64,000 bases of DNA from Papio anubis (GCF_008728515.1 NC_044996.1:124381610-124445609), one strand, 5' to 3'. Positions 46,440-58,936 are shown, counted from the stretch's first letter. Notes: a model not told the origin generated them from the sequence alone. Translations and numbers: made by a program.

Positions 46440-46664
46440 CTATCCAGCATGGTAAGATAAGAACTAAAAAAAAAAAAAAATAGAATGTATTAGATTAGAA
46501 AAAGTAAGAAATAAAACTACCACCATTTATAGAATACACAATTGCCTACACAGAAGACCTGAAAACACTCATAGAAATATTACTAGGATTGATAAGAAAT
46601 TTCAGCAAATTCACTAAAAATAATATATATACATTAAAATCTATTATATTTAGAAAATGTAATT
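46440..46664 (+). mobile_element. Old L1 fragment, left part
   Basis: 'aagtaagaaataaaactacc', 'gaagacctgaaaacactcatagaaatattactag' and 'aatttcagcaaattcac' match the L1 region after the reverse transcriptase motif. It continues at 49823 after the nested L1. Confidence 0.65.
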
Positions 46665-49483
46665 TTTATTTTTTATTTTATTTATGTATTTATTATTTTT
46701 TTATTTTGAAGCTTCTATTTTAGAATCAGAGGTACATGTGCAGGTTTGTTATATAAGTAACCTCATGTCACCAGGGTTTGATGTACAGATTATTTCATCA
46801 CCCAAGTACTAAGTCTAGTAGCCAATAGTTATTTTTTCTGACACTCTCCCTCCTCCCACCCTCCACCCTCTGGTAGGCCCCAGTGTCTGCTCTTTCCCTC
46901 TTTGTGTCCATGTGTTCTCATCATTTAGCTCCCATTTATAAGAGAGAACATGTGGTCTTTGGTTTTCTGTGCCTGTGTTTGTTTGCTAAGGATAATGGCC
47001 TCTAGCTTCATCGATGTTCCAGCAAAGCACATGATATTGTTCTTTTTTGTGTCTGCATAGTATTCCATGGTGTATATGTACCAATTTTTAAAATTTAGTC
47101 TACCAATGATGGGCATTTAGGTTGATTTCATGTCTTTGCTATTATGAATAGTGCTACATATAACATAACATATATTATGGTAGAATGTTTTATATTTCAC
47201 TGGGTATATACCCAGTAATGGGATTGCTGGGTTGAACAGTTAGTTCTGTTTTTAGCTCTTTCAGGAATCATCACAGTGCTTTCCACAACAGTTGAACTAA
47301 TTTATACTCCATGGTGTATATGTACCACTTCTTGAAATATTAAAATATTTTCTCCCATTCTGTATGATATCTTTTTACTTGGTTGATATTTTCTGTTGCT
47401 GTGCAGAAGCTCTTTAGTTTAATTAGATCCAATTTGTCACTTTTTGCTTTCGTTGCAGCTGTTTTTGGCATCTTTGTCATGAAATCTTTGACAGTTCCTA
47501 TGTCCAGAATGATATTGCCTAGGTCGTCCTCTAGGGATTTTATAGTTTTGGGTTTTACATTAAAGTCTTTAGTCCACCTTGAGTTGATTTTTGCATGTGG
47601 TGTAAGGAAGGGCTCCAGGTTCAGTCTTCCATGTATGACTAGCCAGTTATCCCAGCACCATTTATTGAATAGGGAGCCCTTTTCCTATTGCTTGTTTATG
47701 CCAGCTTTGTCACAGATCAGATGGTTATAAGTGAGATGGTTATAGATGAGACCTTATTTCTGTGTTCTCTATTCTGTTCTATTGGTCTGTGTGTCTGCTT
47801 TTGTACCAGTGCCATGCTCGTTTGGTTATTGTAGCCCTATAGTGTAGTTTGATGGTAGGGTGATGTCTCCTGCCTTGTTCTTTTTGCTTAGGATTGCCTT
47901 GGCTGTTCAGGGTTTTTTGGTTCCATATGAATTTTAAAATGGTTTTTATAGTTCTATGAAGAAGTTCACTGGTAGTTTGATAAGAATAGCACTGAATCTG
48001 TGTTGCTTTGGGCAGTATGGCCATTTTAACAATATTGATTCTTCCTATCCATGAATATGGAATACTTTTCCATTTCTTTGTGTCATCTCTGGTTTATTTC
48101 AGCATTGTTTTGTAATTCCCATTGTAGAGATCTTTCAGCTCCTTGGTTAGCTATATTTCTTGATATTTTGTTCTTTTGTGGCAATTGTGAATGGTATTGT
48201 GTTCCTGATTTGGCTTTCAACTTAGCTTAGTTATAGAAATGCTAGTGATCTTTGTATATAGATTTTGTATCCTTTGCTGAAGTTGTTTATCAGCTTAAAG
48301 ATATTTGGGCTGAGACTATGGGTTTTTCTAGATAAAGAATCATATCATCTGCAAACAGGGATAGTTTGACCTCCTCTCTTTCCATTTGGATGCCTTTATT
48401 TCTTTCTCTTGCCTGATTTCTCTGTCCAGGACTTACAATACTATGTTGAATAGGAGTGGTGAGAGAGGGCATTTTTGTCTTGTGCCAGTTTTCAAGGGAA
48501 ATGCTTCCAGCTTTTGCCCATATGGTACAATTTTGGTTGTGGGTTTGTCATAGATGATTCTTATCATTTTGAGGTATGTTTCTTCTACAGCTAGTTTATT
48601 GAGAGTTTTTTTAAGTGAACAGGTGTTGAATTTTATCAAAAGCCTTTTCTGCATCTATTGAGATTATTATGTGGCTTTTGTCTTTAGTTCTGTTCATATG
48701 ATGAATCACATTTATTGATTTGCATATGTTGAACCAAGCTTGCAAGCTGGGGATAAAGCCTACTTAGTCTTGGTGGATTAGCTTTCTAATATGCAGCTGG
48801 ATTTGGTTTGCTAGTATTTTGTTGAGGATTTTTGCATCAATGTTCTTCAAGGAGTTGGCCTGAAGCTTTCTTTTCTTATTATGTCTCTGCCAGGTTTTGG
48901 TATTAGGATGATGCTGACCTCATAGAAGGCATTGTAGAGGAGTCCCTCCTCAATTTTTTGAAATAGTTTCAGTAGGAAAGGTACCAGCTCTTCTTTGTAA
49001 ATCTGGTAGAATTTGGCTGTGAATCCATCTGGTCTGGGGCTTTTTTTTTTTTTTTTTTTTTTTTGGTAGGCTATTACTGATTCCATTTTGGAGCTCATTA
49101 TTGGTCTATTCAGGGGTTCAATTTCTTCCTGGTTCAGTCTTGGCAGGATGTATTTGGGAATTTATCCATTTCTTCTAGATTTTCTAGTTTGTGTGCATAG
49201 AGGTGTTCGTAATACCTTCTGATAGTTATTTTTATTTCTGTGGGGTCAGCGGTAACCCCTTTGCCACTTCTAATTGTGTTTATTCGGATCTTCCTCTCTT
49301 CTTTATTAGTTTAACTAATAGACCAACTATCTTATTACTTTTTAAAAGAAAGCATCTCTTGGCTTCGTTGATCTTTTGAATGTTTTTTTGTGTGTCTCAG
49401 TCTCCTTCAATTCAGCTCTGATTTTGATTATTTATTGTCTTCTTCTGGCTTTGGGGTTTGTTTACTCTTGCTTCTCTAGTTCT
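46665..49483 (-). mobile_element. Nested 5'-truncated L1, minus strand
   Basis: A/T tail, antisense 3' UTR ('agaatcagaggtacatgtgcaggtttgttat'), then ORF2. Minus frames include FIWNQKTLNSQGNPKQKEQGRR (47779-48024), LSLFADDMILYLEKP (48290-48472) and FTAKFYQIYKEELVPFLLKLFQKIEEG (48847-49098). Truncated at 'cttctctagttct'. The duplication agaaaatgtaa lies at 46652-46662 and 49484-49494. Internal deletion near 47305. Confidence 0.92.
49045..49064. repeat. Homopolymer T run in L1 ORF2
   Basis: About 24 T (49041-49064) expanded from the short A run in the ORF2 sense strand. Confidence 0.85.
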
Positions 49484-49499
49484 AGAAAATGTAACTTTT

Positions 49500-49808
49500 T
49501 TTTGTTTTTGTTTTTGTTTTTGGAGACGGAGTCTTGCTGTGTCACCCAAGCTGGAGTGCAGTGGCGTGATCTCCACTCACTGCAAGCTCCGCTTCCCAGG
49601 TTCACACCATTCTCCTGCCTCAGCCTCCCGTGTAGCTGGGACTACAGGCGCCCGCCACCACGCCCGGTTCATTTTTTTTAATGTATTTTTAGTAGAGACG
49701 GGGTTTCACCATGTTAGCCAGGATGGTCTCGATCTCCTGACCTCGTGATCCGCCCGTCTCGGCCTCCCAAAGTGCTGGGATTACAGGCGTGAGCCACCGC
49801 GCCCGGTT
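49500..49808 (-). mobile_element. AluY-type SINE, minus strand
   Basis: Tail 'ttttgtttttgtttttgttttt', then the antisense Alu to 'caccgcgcccggt'. An exact 15-bp duplication gaaaatgtaactttt lies at 49485-49499 and 49809-49823. It landed in the right-hand target duplication of the preceding L1. Confidence 0.95.
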
Positions 49809-49822
49809 GAAAATGTAACTTT

Positions 49823-50070
49823 TAAAAGGTGCCATTTTCAACAGAAATTTTAAAAGATACAAAGTAATGGATCTAACAAAAGATGTATACAGCTTTTATG
49901 TGGGGAAATTACAAACTGTTATTACATTACTTTAAAGAAAAACTAAAGAAATTGTGAGAAATGTTTATGGAGAGGAAGATTCAATGATTATTAATGTTAA
50001 TTGTCCCAAAATAAACCTAAGAACTTAATATAATTCCAATTAAAAAACATTCATAGAAATGATAAACCCT
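49823..50070 (+). mobile_element. Old L1 fragment, right part
   Basis: 'gccattttcaacagaaattttaaaagata', 'atggatctaacaaaagatgtatacag' and 'tgattattaatgttaattgtcccaaaataa' continue the old L1 of 46440-46664. Confidence 0.6.
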
Positions 50071-50649
50071 AATTCTGGAGTCAGGGAAATGTGAGAAGGG
50101 ACCTAAACGCTTTTTATTGTTTTGTATTTTTTTTTCTTAATCTAGGTAGTTGGTACATAACTGTTAATTATATACTTTTCCTTTTTTATTTCTGAAATAT
50201 TATGGTTAAAAGAGGAGTACTGAGTATATGATTTTGGCATTTTACTGGTGTCTACAAGCCAACCTCGCAAAGTAACTGCTAATTTAATATAAATTCATAT
50301 CTATATGCATTTTCACACTGGATTCTCTATTTCTTACTTCTGTGTGAATTAAAGCAGATCACTTACTCTCCTAAATCCTCAGTTTTCACATTTGTAAAAC
50401 GTACTATAGAATTCAAAATTTATTAAAAAAAAAAAAAACATTTTTAAGGAATAGGACAAAGTATGCTCTCAGTAAATTTTAGTTTGTTTCTCTATGAGGG
50501 GAGATTGTCAATCTCATTCAGCTAGAAGCATCTGGGATTCAGTACCCTTTGAGAAACACCATGAAATCCTGACATATTTAACTCAATCTTGGAAAGTAGG
50601 AGCAATTTTATACAAACTGAATATGGCATAGGTGTGCAATATACAACAA
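50071..50649. other. No feature recognised
   Basis: Unassigned, AT-rich. Confidence 0.35.
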
Positions 50650-50856
50650 CCTGCAGAAGAGGGGGCCTGACGGTTAGAAAACAAACTAACAAACAGAAAG
50701 CAACAACAACAACCACAATGAAAAAGACCCCCACACAAAAACTCCATTCAAAGGTCATCAGCCTCAAAGATAAAAGGTAGATAAATCTATGAAGATGAGG
50801 AAAAAACAGTGTAAAAATGCCAAAAATTAAAAAAAAAAAACAGAATGTCTCTTCTC
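50650..50856 (+). mobile_element. L1 5' UTR end and ORF1 start, plus orientation
   Basis: 'tgcagaagagggggcctgacggttagaaaacaaactaac', 'aaaactccattcaaaggtcatcagcctcaaagat', then the ORF1 start ATGAGGAAAAAACAGTG near 50792. It stops at 'tctcttctcctcct', where the text switches to antisense L1 5' UTR. Confidence 0.75.
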
Positions 50857-51235
50857 CTCCTGCCCAAACAGCCACCCAGTTTTGTGCTTGAAACCCAGGG
50901 ACCTGGTGGTACAGGCTCATGAGGGAATTTCCTGATCTGCAGATTGCAAAAATCCGTGGGAAAAGCATAGTACCTGGGGCAGGTAGCACAGTCTCTCACT
51001 GCTTCCCTTGACTGGGGGAGGAAAGTCCCCCAGCTCCTTGCATTTCCTGGGTGAAACAATGCCCCACGTCTTCTGCTCACTCTCCGTGGGTTGCACCCAC
51101 TGCCTAACCAGTCCCAATGAGATGAACTGAGTAACTCAGTTGGAAATGTAGAAATCACCTGCCTTCTGCATTGGTCTCACTGGGAGCTGAAGACTGGAGC
51201 TGTTTCTATTCAGCCATCTTGGGCGCTCCTCAAGA
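50857..51235 (-). mobile_element. L1 5' UTR start, minus orientation
   Basis: Read on the minus strand it begins GCGCCCAAGATGGCTGAATA at about 51230 and proceeds 'gctccagtcttcagctcccagtgag', 'actgagttactcagttcatctc' and 'ttgggactggttaggcagtgggtg', the first roughly 375 bp of a primate L1 5' UTR. It abuts 50650-50856 in the opposite orientation. Confidence 0.8.
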
Positions 51236-51636
51236 AATCTTTTAAAGAAAGGTTTGATATGTTGATTAAACTGATAGGCATGTTTAAAGATGTTTTCATT
51301 GTGCTGGGCAGAGCCCCTCTGTCTTCCTCTTCAATGGATTGTTTGCTTTGCATTCCAGGGTTTATTCCTCCAACCACCCCCCCCCCCACGCCCCCACCCA
51401 CCAACAAGACCAATTGAGGGATTTTCAACTAAACTCCAATACTGGTGCTTTTTTTCTCAATTCACAGGCAGGAAACGTTAGGCTAATACATGAGAATTTT
51501 TCAACCTTATAATTGCATCTATAAATTTTTTTCACACTGGTTGCTGAGAGTGCTAGCAGATGAAAAAAATGATTGAAGTGGCAGCAGCACTGCAGACCAG
51601 TAGAGTAATTTAGAAACCTTTTATGCACATGCGTGA
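51236..51636. other. Unassigned spacer with a poly-C tract
   Basis: No L1 text recognised. At 51374-51404 runs of C3-C11 give the minus strand at least four G runs (possible G-quadruplex). Confidence 0.5.
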
Positions 51637-54600
51637 TTCTTAGAGACATACAAAGAGACTTAAACTCCCATACAATAATAGTGGGAGACTTTAACACCTC
51701 ACTGTTAATATTAGACAGACCAATGAGACAGAAAATTAAAAAGGATATTCAGGACTTGAACTCAGTTCTGGATCAAGTGGACCTGGTAGATATCTACAGA
51801 ACTCTCCACCCCGAATCAACAGAACATACATTCTTCTCAGTGCTACATGGCACTTATTCAAAAATTGACCACATAATTGGAAGTAAAACACTCCTTAGCA
51901 AATGCAAAAGAACAGAAATTGTAACAAACAGTCTCACAGATCACAGTGGAATAAAATTAGAACTCAAGATTAAGAAACTCACTCAAAACCATACAACTAC
52001 ATGGAAATTGAACAACGTGCTCCTGAATGAGTACTGGAAAAATAATGAAATTAAGGCAGAAATCAAGAAGTTCTTTCAAACCAGTGAGAACAAAGAGACA
52101 ATGTACCAGAATCTCTGGGACACAGTATTAAGAGGGAATTTTATAGCACTAAATCTCCACAACAGAAAGCGGGAAAGATCTCAAATTGACACCCTAACAT
52201 CACAATTAAAAGAACCAGAGAAGCAAAAGCAAACAAATTCAAAAGCTAGCAGAAGGCAAGAAAGAAGTAACTAAGATCAGAGCAGAGCTGAAGGAGATAG
52301 AGGACAAAAAAACCCTTCAAAAAATCAATGAATCCAGGAGCTGGTTTTTTGAGAAAATCAACAAAGCAGACAGACCACTAGCTAGACTAATAAGAGAGAA
52401 GAATCAAATACACACAATAAAAAACGATAAAGGAGATATCACTACTGATCCCACAGAAGTATAAACTACCATCAGAGAATACTATGAACACCTCTACACA
52501 AATAAACTAGAAAATCTAGAAGAAATGGATAAGTTCCTGGACATGTACACCCTCCACAGACTAAATCAGGAAGAAGTTGCATCCCTGAATAGACCAATAA
52601 CAGGTTCTAAAATTGAGGCAGTAATCAATACTACACCACCACCAACAACAACAAAAAAGCCCAGGACCAGGAGGATTCACAGCCAAATTCTACCAGAAAG
52701 AGGAGCTGGCACCATTCCTTCTGAAACTATTCAAAAAGATTGAAAAAGAGGGACTCCTCCCTAACTCATTTTATGAGGCCAACATCATCCTGGTACCAAA
52801 ACCTGGCAGATACACAACAAAAAAAGAAAACTTCAGGCCAATATTCCTGATGAATATCTATGTGAAAATCCTCAATAAAATGCTGGCAAACTGAACGCAG
52901 CAGCAAATCAAAAAGCTTATCCACCACATTCAAGTCTGCTTCATCCCTGGAATGCAAGGCTGGTTCAACATATGCAAATCAATAAACGTAATCCATCACA
53001 TAAACAGAACCAATGACAAAAGCCACATGTTTATCTCAATAGATGCAGAAAAGACCTTCAATAAAATTCAACATCCTTTCATGTTAAAAACTCTCAGTAA
53101 ACTAGGTATTGAGGGAACATATCTCAAAATAATGAGAGCCATTTATGACAAACCTGTAGCCAATATCATACTGAATGGGCAAAAGCTGGAAGCATTCTCT
53201 TTGAAAACCTGCACAAGGCAAGGATGCCCTCTCTTACCACTCCTATTCAATATAGTATTGGAAGTTCTGACCAGGGCAATCAGGCAAGAGAAAGACATAA
53301 AAGATATTCAAATAGGAAGTCAAATTGTCTCTGTTTGCAGATGACATGATTGTGTATTTAGAAATCCCCATCATCTCAGCCCAAAATCTCCTTAAGCTGT
53401 TAAGCAATTCAGCAAAGTCTCAGGATACAGAATCAATGTTCAAAAATCACAAGCATTCCTATACACCAACAATTGACAAGTAGACAGTCAAATCATGAAT
53501 GAACTCCCATTCACAATTGCTACAAAGAGAATAAAATACCTAAGAATACAACTTACAAGGGAAGTGAAGGACCTCTTCAAGGAGAACTACAAACCACTGC
53601 TCAAGTAAATAAGAGAGGACACAAACAAATGGAGAAACATTTCATGCTCATGGATAGGAAAAATTAATATTGTGAAAATGGCCATACTGCCCAAAATAAT
53701 TTATATATTCAATGCTATTCCCATCAAGCTACCATTGACTTTCTTAACAGAATTAGAAAAAATTACTTTAAATTTCATATGGAACCAAAAAAGAACCCAT
53801 ATAGCCAAGGCAATCCAAAGCAAAAAGAACAAAGCTGGAAGCATCATGCTACCTGACTTCAAACTATACTACAAGGCTGCTACAGTAACCAAAACAGCAT
53901 GGTACTGGTACCAAAACAGATATATAGACCAATGGAACAGAACAAAGACCTCATAAATAACACCACATGTCTACATCCATCTGATCTTTGACAAACCTGA
54001 CAAAAACAAGCAGTGGGGAAAGCATTCCCTATTTAATACATGGTGCTGGGTAAACTGGGTAACTATATGCAGAAAACTGAAAGTGGACTATTTCCTTATA
54101 CCTCATACAAAAATTAACTCAAGATAGATTAAAGACTTAAATGTAAAACCCAAAACCATAAAAACTCTAGAAGAAAACCTAGGCAATACTATTCAGTACA
54201 TAGGCGTGGGCAAAGACTTCATGACTAAAAAGAAGTAATTTCAACAAAAGCCAAAATTGACAAATGGGATCTAATTAAACTAAAGAGCTTCTGCACAGCA
54301 AAAGAAACTAGCACCAGAGTGAATAGGCAACTTACAGAATGGGAGAAAATTTTTGCTGTCTACCCATCTGACAAAGGTCTAATGTCCAGAATCTACAAGG
54401 AACTTTAACAAATTTACAAGAAAAAAGCAAACAACCCCATCGAAAAGTGGGCAAAGGATCTGAACTGACACTTCTCGAAAGAAGACATTTATGTGGCCAA
54501 CAAACATATGATAAAAAGCTCATCATCACTGATAATTAGAGAAATGCAAATCAAAACTACAATGAGATACCATCTCATGCCAGTCAGAATGGTGATTATT

Positions 54601-55258
54601 AAAAAGTCAAGAAACAATATATGCTGGCAAGGATGTGGAGAAAGAGGAATCCTTTTACACTGTTGGTGGGAGTGTAAATTAGTTCAACAATTGTGGAAGA
54701 CAGTGTGGTGGTTCCTCAAGGATCTAGAACTAGAAATTCCATTTGACCCAGCTATTCCATTACTATATGCCCAAAGGATTATAAATCATTCTACTATATG
54801 GACACATGCACATGTATGTTTATTGCAGCACTATTTACAATAGCAAAGACTTAGAACCAACCAAAATGCCCATCAATGATAGACTGGATAACGAAAATGT
54901 GGCACATATGCACCATGGAATACTATGCAGCCATAAAAAAGAATGAGACCATGTCCTTTGCAGGGACATGGATGAAGCTGGAAGCTGTGATTCTCAGCAA
55001 ACTAACACAGGAACAGAAAACTAAACACCGCATCTTCTCACTCATAAGTGGGAGTTGAACAATGAGAGCACATGTACATAGGGAGTGGAACAACACACAC
55101 TGGGGCCTGTCAGGCGGTGGAGTGCAAGGAGAGAGAGTGCATTAGGACAAACACCTAATGCATGCAGGGCTTAAAACCTAGATGACGGGTTGATGTGTAC
55201 AGCAAATCACCATGACATGTGTCCTGGAACTTAAAGTAAAATAAAAATATATATTTTT
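51637..55258 (+). mobile_element. 5'-truncated L1 (L1PA/PB type), nearly complete ORF2
   Basis: From the endonuclease domain to the 3' UTR end 'cctggaacttaaagtaaaataaa'. Pieces of ORF2 in order: 51633-52274 (IIVGDFNTSL, DQVDLVDIYRTLHPE, KIDHIIGSK, TDHSGIKLEL with the catalytic DH), 52525-52743, 52952-53344 (SIDAEKTFNKIQHPFMLKTL, ILNGQKLEAF, TRQGCPLLPLLFNIVLEVL), a frameshift just before the ADDM motif (about 53340), 53672-53956 (FIWNQKRTHIAKAI), 54493-54843 and 54876-55058 (MEYYAAIKKNETMSFAGTWMKLE). Reverse transcriptase-competent coding is lost. Confidence 0.92.
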
Positions 55259-55373
55259 TAAAAATCTTGTTTTTTGGTGAGAATTTCTTTACTATCAGGT
55301 ATTAGATCAAACATTCCTTCATTTAAAGACAAAACTGCTGTTCTAAAATCCAAATCAGGAACTGTTTGAAATA

Positions 55374-55794
55374 CAGCTGACACTTGATCAACACAGATTT
55401 GCACTGCAAATATCTACTTATACATAGATTTTCTTTTGCCTCTGCCACCCCAGAGACAGCAAGATCAACCCCTCCTCTTCCTACTTCTCAGCCTATTCAA
55501 CATGAAGACAATGAAGATAAAGACTTTTATGATGATCTCCTTCTATTTATTGAATTGTAAATGTTATTTTCTTCATAACATTTTCTTTTCTCTGGCTTAC
55601 TTGATTGTAAGAATACAGTATGTAACACATACAACATGCAAACGTGTGTTAATCAACTTTTATGTTTTCAGTGAGGCTTCTGATCAACAGTGGGCTATTA
55701 GTACTTACATTTTCAAAGAGTAAAATGTTATGTGCAGATTTTGACTATATAGAGGGTTGGTGCCCCGACCCCTGTGCTGGTCAAGGATGAACTG
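55374..55794 (+). mobile_element. Tigger-type (TcMar) non-autonomous DNA transposon
   Basis: Begins cagctgacacttgatcaacac after TA (55372-55373) and ends gtgctggtcaaggatgaactg, so the termini are inverted repeats. The interior has 'aacattttcttttctctggcttacttgattgtaagaatacagtatgtaacaca' and 'gcttctgatcaacagtgggctattagt', familiar from this family. About 420 bp, complete; the right TA is now TG. Confidence 0.8.
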
Positions 55795-56026
55795 TGCTTG
55801 CATCTTCTAAGATTAAGTTTAAAAGGACTATCCACAAAACTAATTCAGATAGTGAGTTGTATCAAGTGGGAATCAGAGAAACTGCTCCTTAATGTAGGAA
55901 TTTAGAATGCCCAGGCATTCTAGATGTGGTTGTGTATAAACTTTAATCAAAGATCCTTGTAAATGAAGTCTTGCTGGTGCCCAGACTTTTCCCATTATGA
56001 CTTAAGGAGATAAATGTAGTAAATAT
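55795..56026. other. Short unassigned spacer
   Basis: Nothing recognised. Confidence 0.4.
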
Positions 56027-56042
56027 ATAGATATAGATAGAT

Positions 56043-56084
<42 letters not shown>

Positions 56085-56087
56085 TAG
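56027..56087 (+). repeat. (GATA)n microsatellite
   Basis: About 11 consecutive GATA units after an imperfect start. Confidence 0.93.
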
Positions 56088-56204
56088 TATTCAAAGAAAA
56101 CAGATGTTTCTATCCACCTTTTCTCCACAGGCTGTTCAGGACCTATTAAGATAAGAACAGGCAGTCATCTTTCCCAAGGTTGTTCAGAAAGTTATGGACT
56201 TACT

Positions 56205-58260
56205 AATTCAATAATATTTATTGAGTTCCTTCTAGGTTGCATCACTGTTCTATATGCTGGAGATACAGCAGTAGACAAAATAAACAAAGTTGATAATGGA
56301 TGTGTAGTATGTTAGTGATGTTATAAAAAGGAAATTAATCAGCACATGAGAATAGAATGGTGGTTGATGACGTGTAAGAGTGGTCAAGAAAGACCTCAAC
56401 TAGGAGGTGACAATTGAGCAGAGACCTGAATGAAATGAGCACTATCAGGATGTTGGGGAAGACAGTCCATGACAGAGGAGAGATTGCCAAGTGCAAAATA
56501 TCTGAGGTGGGAACACACTTGTTGTGCTAGAGCAAAAGCAGAAGGGCAGTGTGTGGCTTAAGCTAACGAAAAAGGAGAGCTAGTAACAGGAAATGAGGTA
56601 GGATAAATAGCCAGAGACCATAAAGTGAAGGGATTCATAAGCCACAATAAAGAGCATAGATACTATTTTAAGTGCAATAGGAAACCACTGGAAGGTTTTC
56701 AACATGGAAATGACATATACTGACATATTTTTAAAAGGGTCATCCTGGTAACTCTAGAAGAATGAACTACAGAGGGGTAAGAGTGAAAGGGAGGAAACAG
56801 AGTAAGAGGCTATTGCAGTCTCATGTCTACAGTCCAGGTGAGAGATCATAGTGGCTGAGACCTGGAGTGTGCTGGTGGAAGTAATGAGATGAGTGAGAGT
56901 AGAACCTGTAATATTTGCTAATGGATTAGATGTGGCATGTAAGAGAAGGAAAGAGATAACTAACTTTGGAGACTTTAGCAAATGTATGAGCAGTGACATC
57001 ATTTATTGAGATGGGAAACACTGAAGAAGGAGCAGTTTTGTGGGAGAGGGGGGAATCTAGGGTTCATTTTTGGAAATGTTAAACTTGAGATCTCTGTAAG
57101 AAATCCAAGACCAGGTAGCAGACATGAGACTGGAGTTCGGGGGAAGGTTGAAACTGAAGACATCTGAGAGATGTCAGTTTATAAATTGTATTTAAAGCAA
57201 TGAAATCACTTACGGAGAGAGTATAGCTAAAGAGGTGTAGGTGTCTGAGGATTAATACTAGGGCATTACAACCTATGGAGATATGGAACAACAACAACAA
57301 CAACAAAACAACAGTAAAGGAGACTCCAAAGGGGCAGCCAGCAAAGAAGAAAAACCAGTCCTACAAGCCAAGTGATAAAAGTATTTCATGAAGAGAATGA
57401 TCAACTTTAATGAATGATGCAGAGAGCTCCAGGAATATGAAAATTGAGGATTGACACTGAATTTGGCAATGTGAAGGGGACTTAATGAGGCAGATTTCAG
57501 TGAAGTGCTGATGACACAAGCCACATTGCAGTGGATTTAAGGTATAGTTGGAAGGAAAGAAGTGAAGATTTTATAGTCAACACTTTCAAAGACTTTGGTT
57601 GTGGGAATTTTGAAACCAGTATTTTCATGATTGGAGATATTAAAGCATGTTTGTATGCAGATGAGAATGATAGCAAAATTTATGCTGTAGAGAAAAGAGA
57701 TAATTACAGAACATTGTTCTTGATGTTGTGAGAAATGTATGAGTGACAATACACAAAGTGGGAAGTTGGCCTTACATAGGAACCAGACAGTTGATCTTTT
57801 ACAACTGGAGGGAAGGGAGAGTATATGGGTGCCAAAGCAATGAGGGTGGAAGATGTGATAGCGATGGATATAGAAGTTAGAACTATTTCTGATCAATTTT
57901 TCAGTGAAATAAGTCAGCTCATCAGCTAAATGAGGAGTAGGGAAAAGGTGTTGGGATTTTGAGGCAGGAAGCAACATGATGATATGGTAATCTTAGACAA
58001 TGGGAGAATTATTTGATCTTAGGGAAGGGTAGTAAGACTGTCCAGCAGCACTGAAGGTCCACATATGGCTCATGGCGATAAATCTAAAATGGGTCCACTG
58101 GCATACCTTATTACCAATTATGTTCAGAAACTGAGGTGCAAGCATGTAATAGGTGTCAAGATGAACTTAAACCAAGGTTTAAGTTTTGTCTATGGCTACA
58201 AGCTGTCTTGGTCCAATTCATGACACTTCTCTTGAAGTCACATACGAAGCAACAGAGTGC
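56205..58260 (-). mobile_element. Long L2 LINE with decayed reverse transcriptase
   Basis: The plus strand reads as the reverse complement of L2 from its 3' terminus ('aataatatttattgagttccttctaggttgcatcactgttctatatgctgg') inward. Known landmarks follow in order: 'gagcagagacctgaatgaaatgag', 'gaaaccactggaaggttttcaacatgg', 'gaggctattgcagtctcatg' and 'atttattgagatgggaaacactg'. At 57273-57524 the minus frame has LHIAKFSVNPQFSY and then a relic of the LDLSAAFDTVDHS-type motif. About 2 kb is a long survivor for L2 in a primate. A CAA run at 57289-57305 lies inside. Confidence 0.72.
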
Positions 58261-58936
58261 AATGCAGTAGTAGGTGGACTAGAAATTTAGGTAAGCTAAA
58301 ACAAGAATTGCAGGAAGAAGGAGTGGCTAGAGATAAAGCTGGGGAAACAAACAAAAATACCATAAGGAAGATGAAACACTTTATTCATTCCTCAGGCTTT
58401 TCCATATGAATCAATCTTCTGAAAAATCCCCAAATGTTGTGATGGATCCTGATTACTAAGAAGAGAGAGAGAGGCAAATTTGAGAGAATCCATGTTATAG
58501 TATTTATTTCCAATTCCCCCATCATTCAATAAACTATTCCCACCAATAGCCCCAAAGCAATAAGTAGTATAAAGCTATCATACATCTGGGTATGAACTTA
58601 ACTGATTTGTGTGTGAACTTAACTGTGTGAGAAGAAACAGGAGAAGGCAGTATTACTCAACAGCACATGAGGCCTTTGGCTGTTCTTCAGGGCATCTCTT
58701 CTCTTCCTTTTCAGATGGGACATACTTTGATACAGTATAAAAAGGAAAGCTCAGCAAGGAAACACGGTTGTCCAAAAAGATGTTTAAAAAGTTTTATGGG
58801 GGTGGAGAATGGCAGTTACAAAACTTTTACATTGTGATCTGTTTTCCAAGAAGTTAGGTTAGGAACATTTTCTAAGACAATCTTTAAACAAAAATCAATT
58901 CACTGGGAAAGAAAGCTCTCTATGTTGAAAAATAAT
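58261..58936. other. No feature recognised
   Basis: Unassigned sequence. Confidence 0.4.

Noticed and set aside
50522..50989. 155-codon minus-strand frame as a transmembrane gene
   Set aside because: Spans the inverted L1 5' UTR junction; hydrophobic run comes from antisense A-rich 5' UTR text.
57537..57977. 146-codon minus-strand frame as a host gene
   Set aside because: Falls inside the collinear L2 match and is best read as decayed L2 ORF2.
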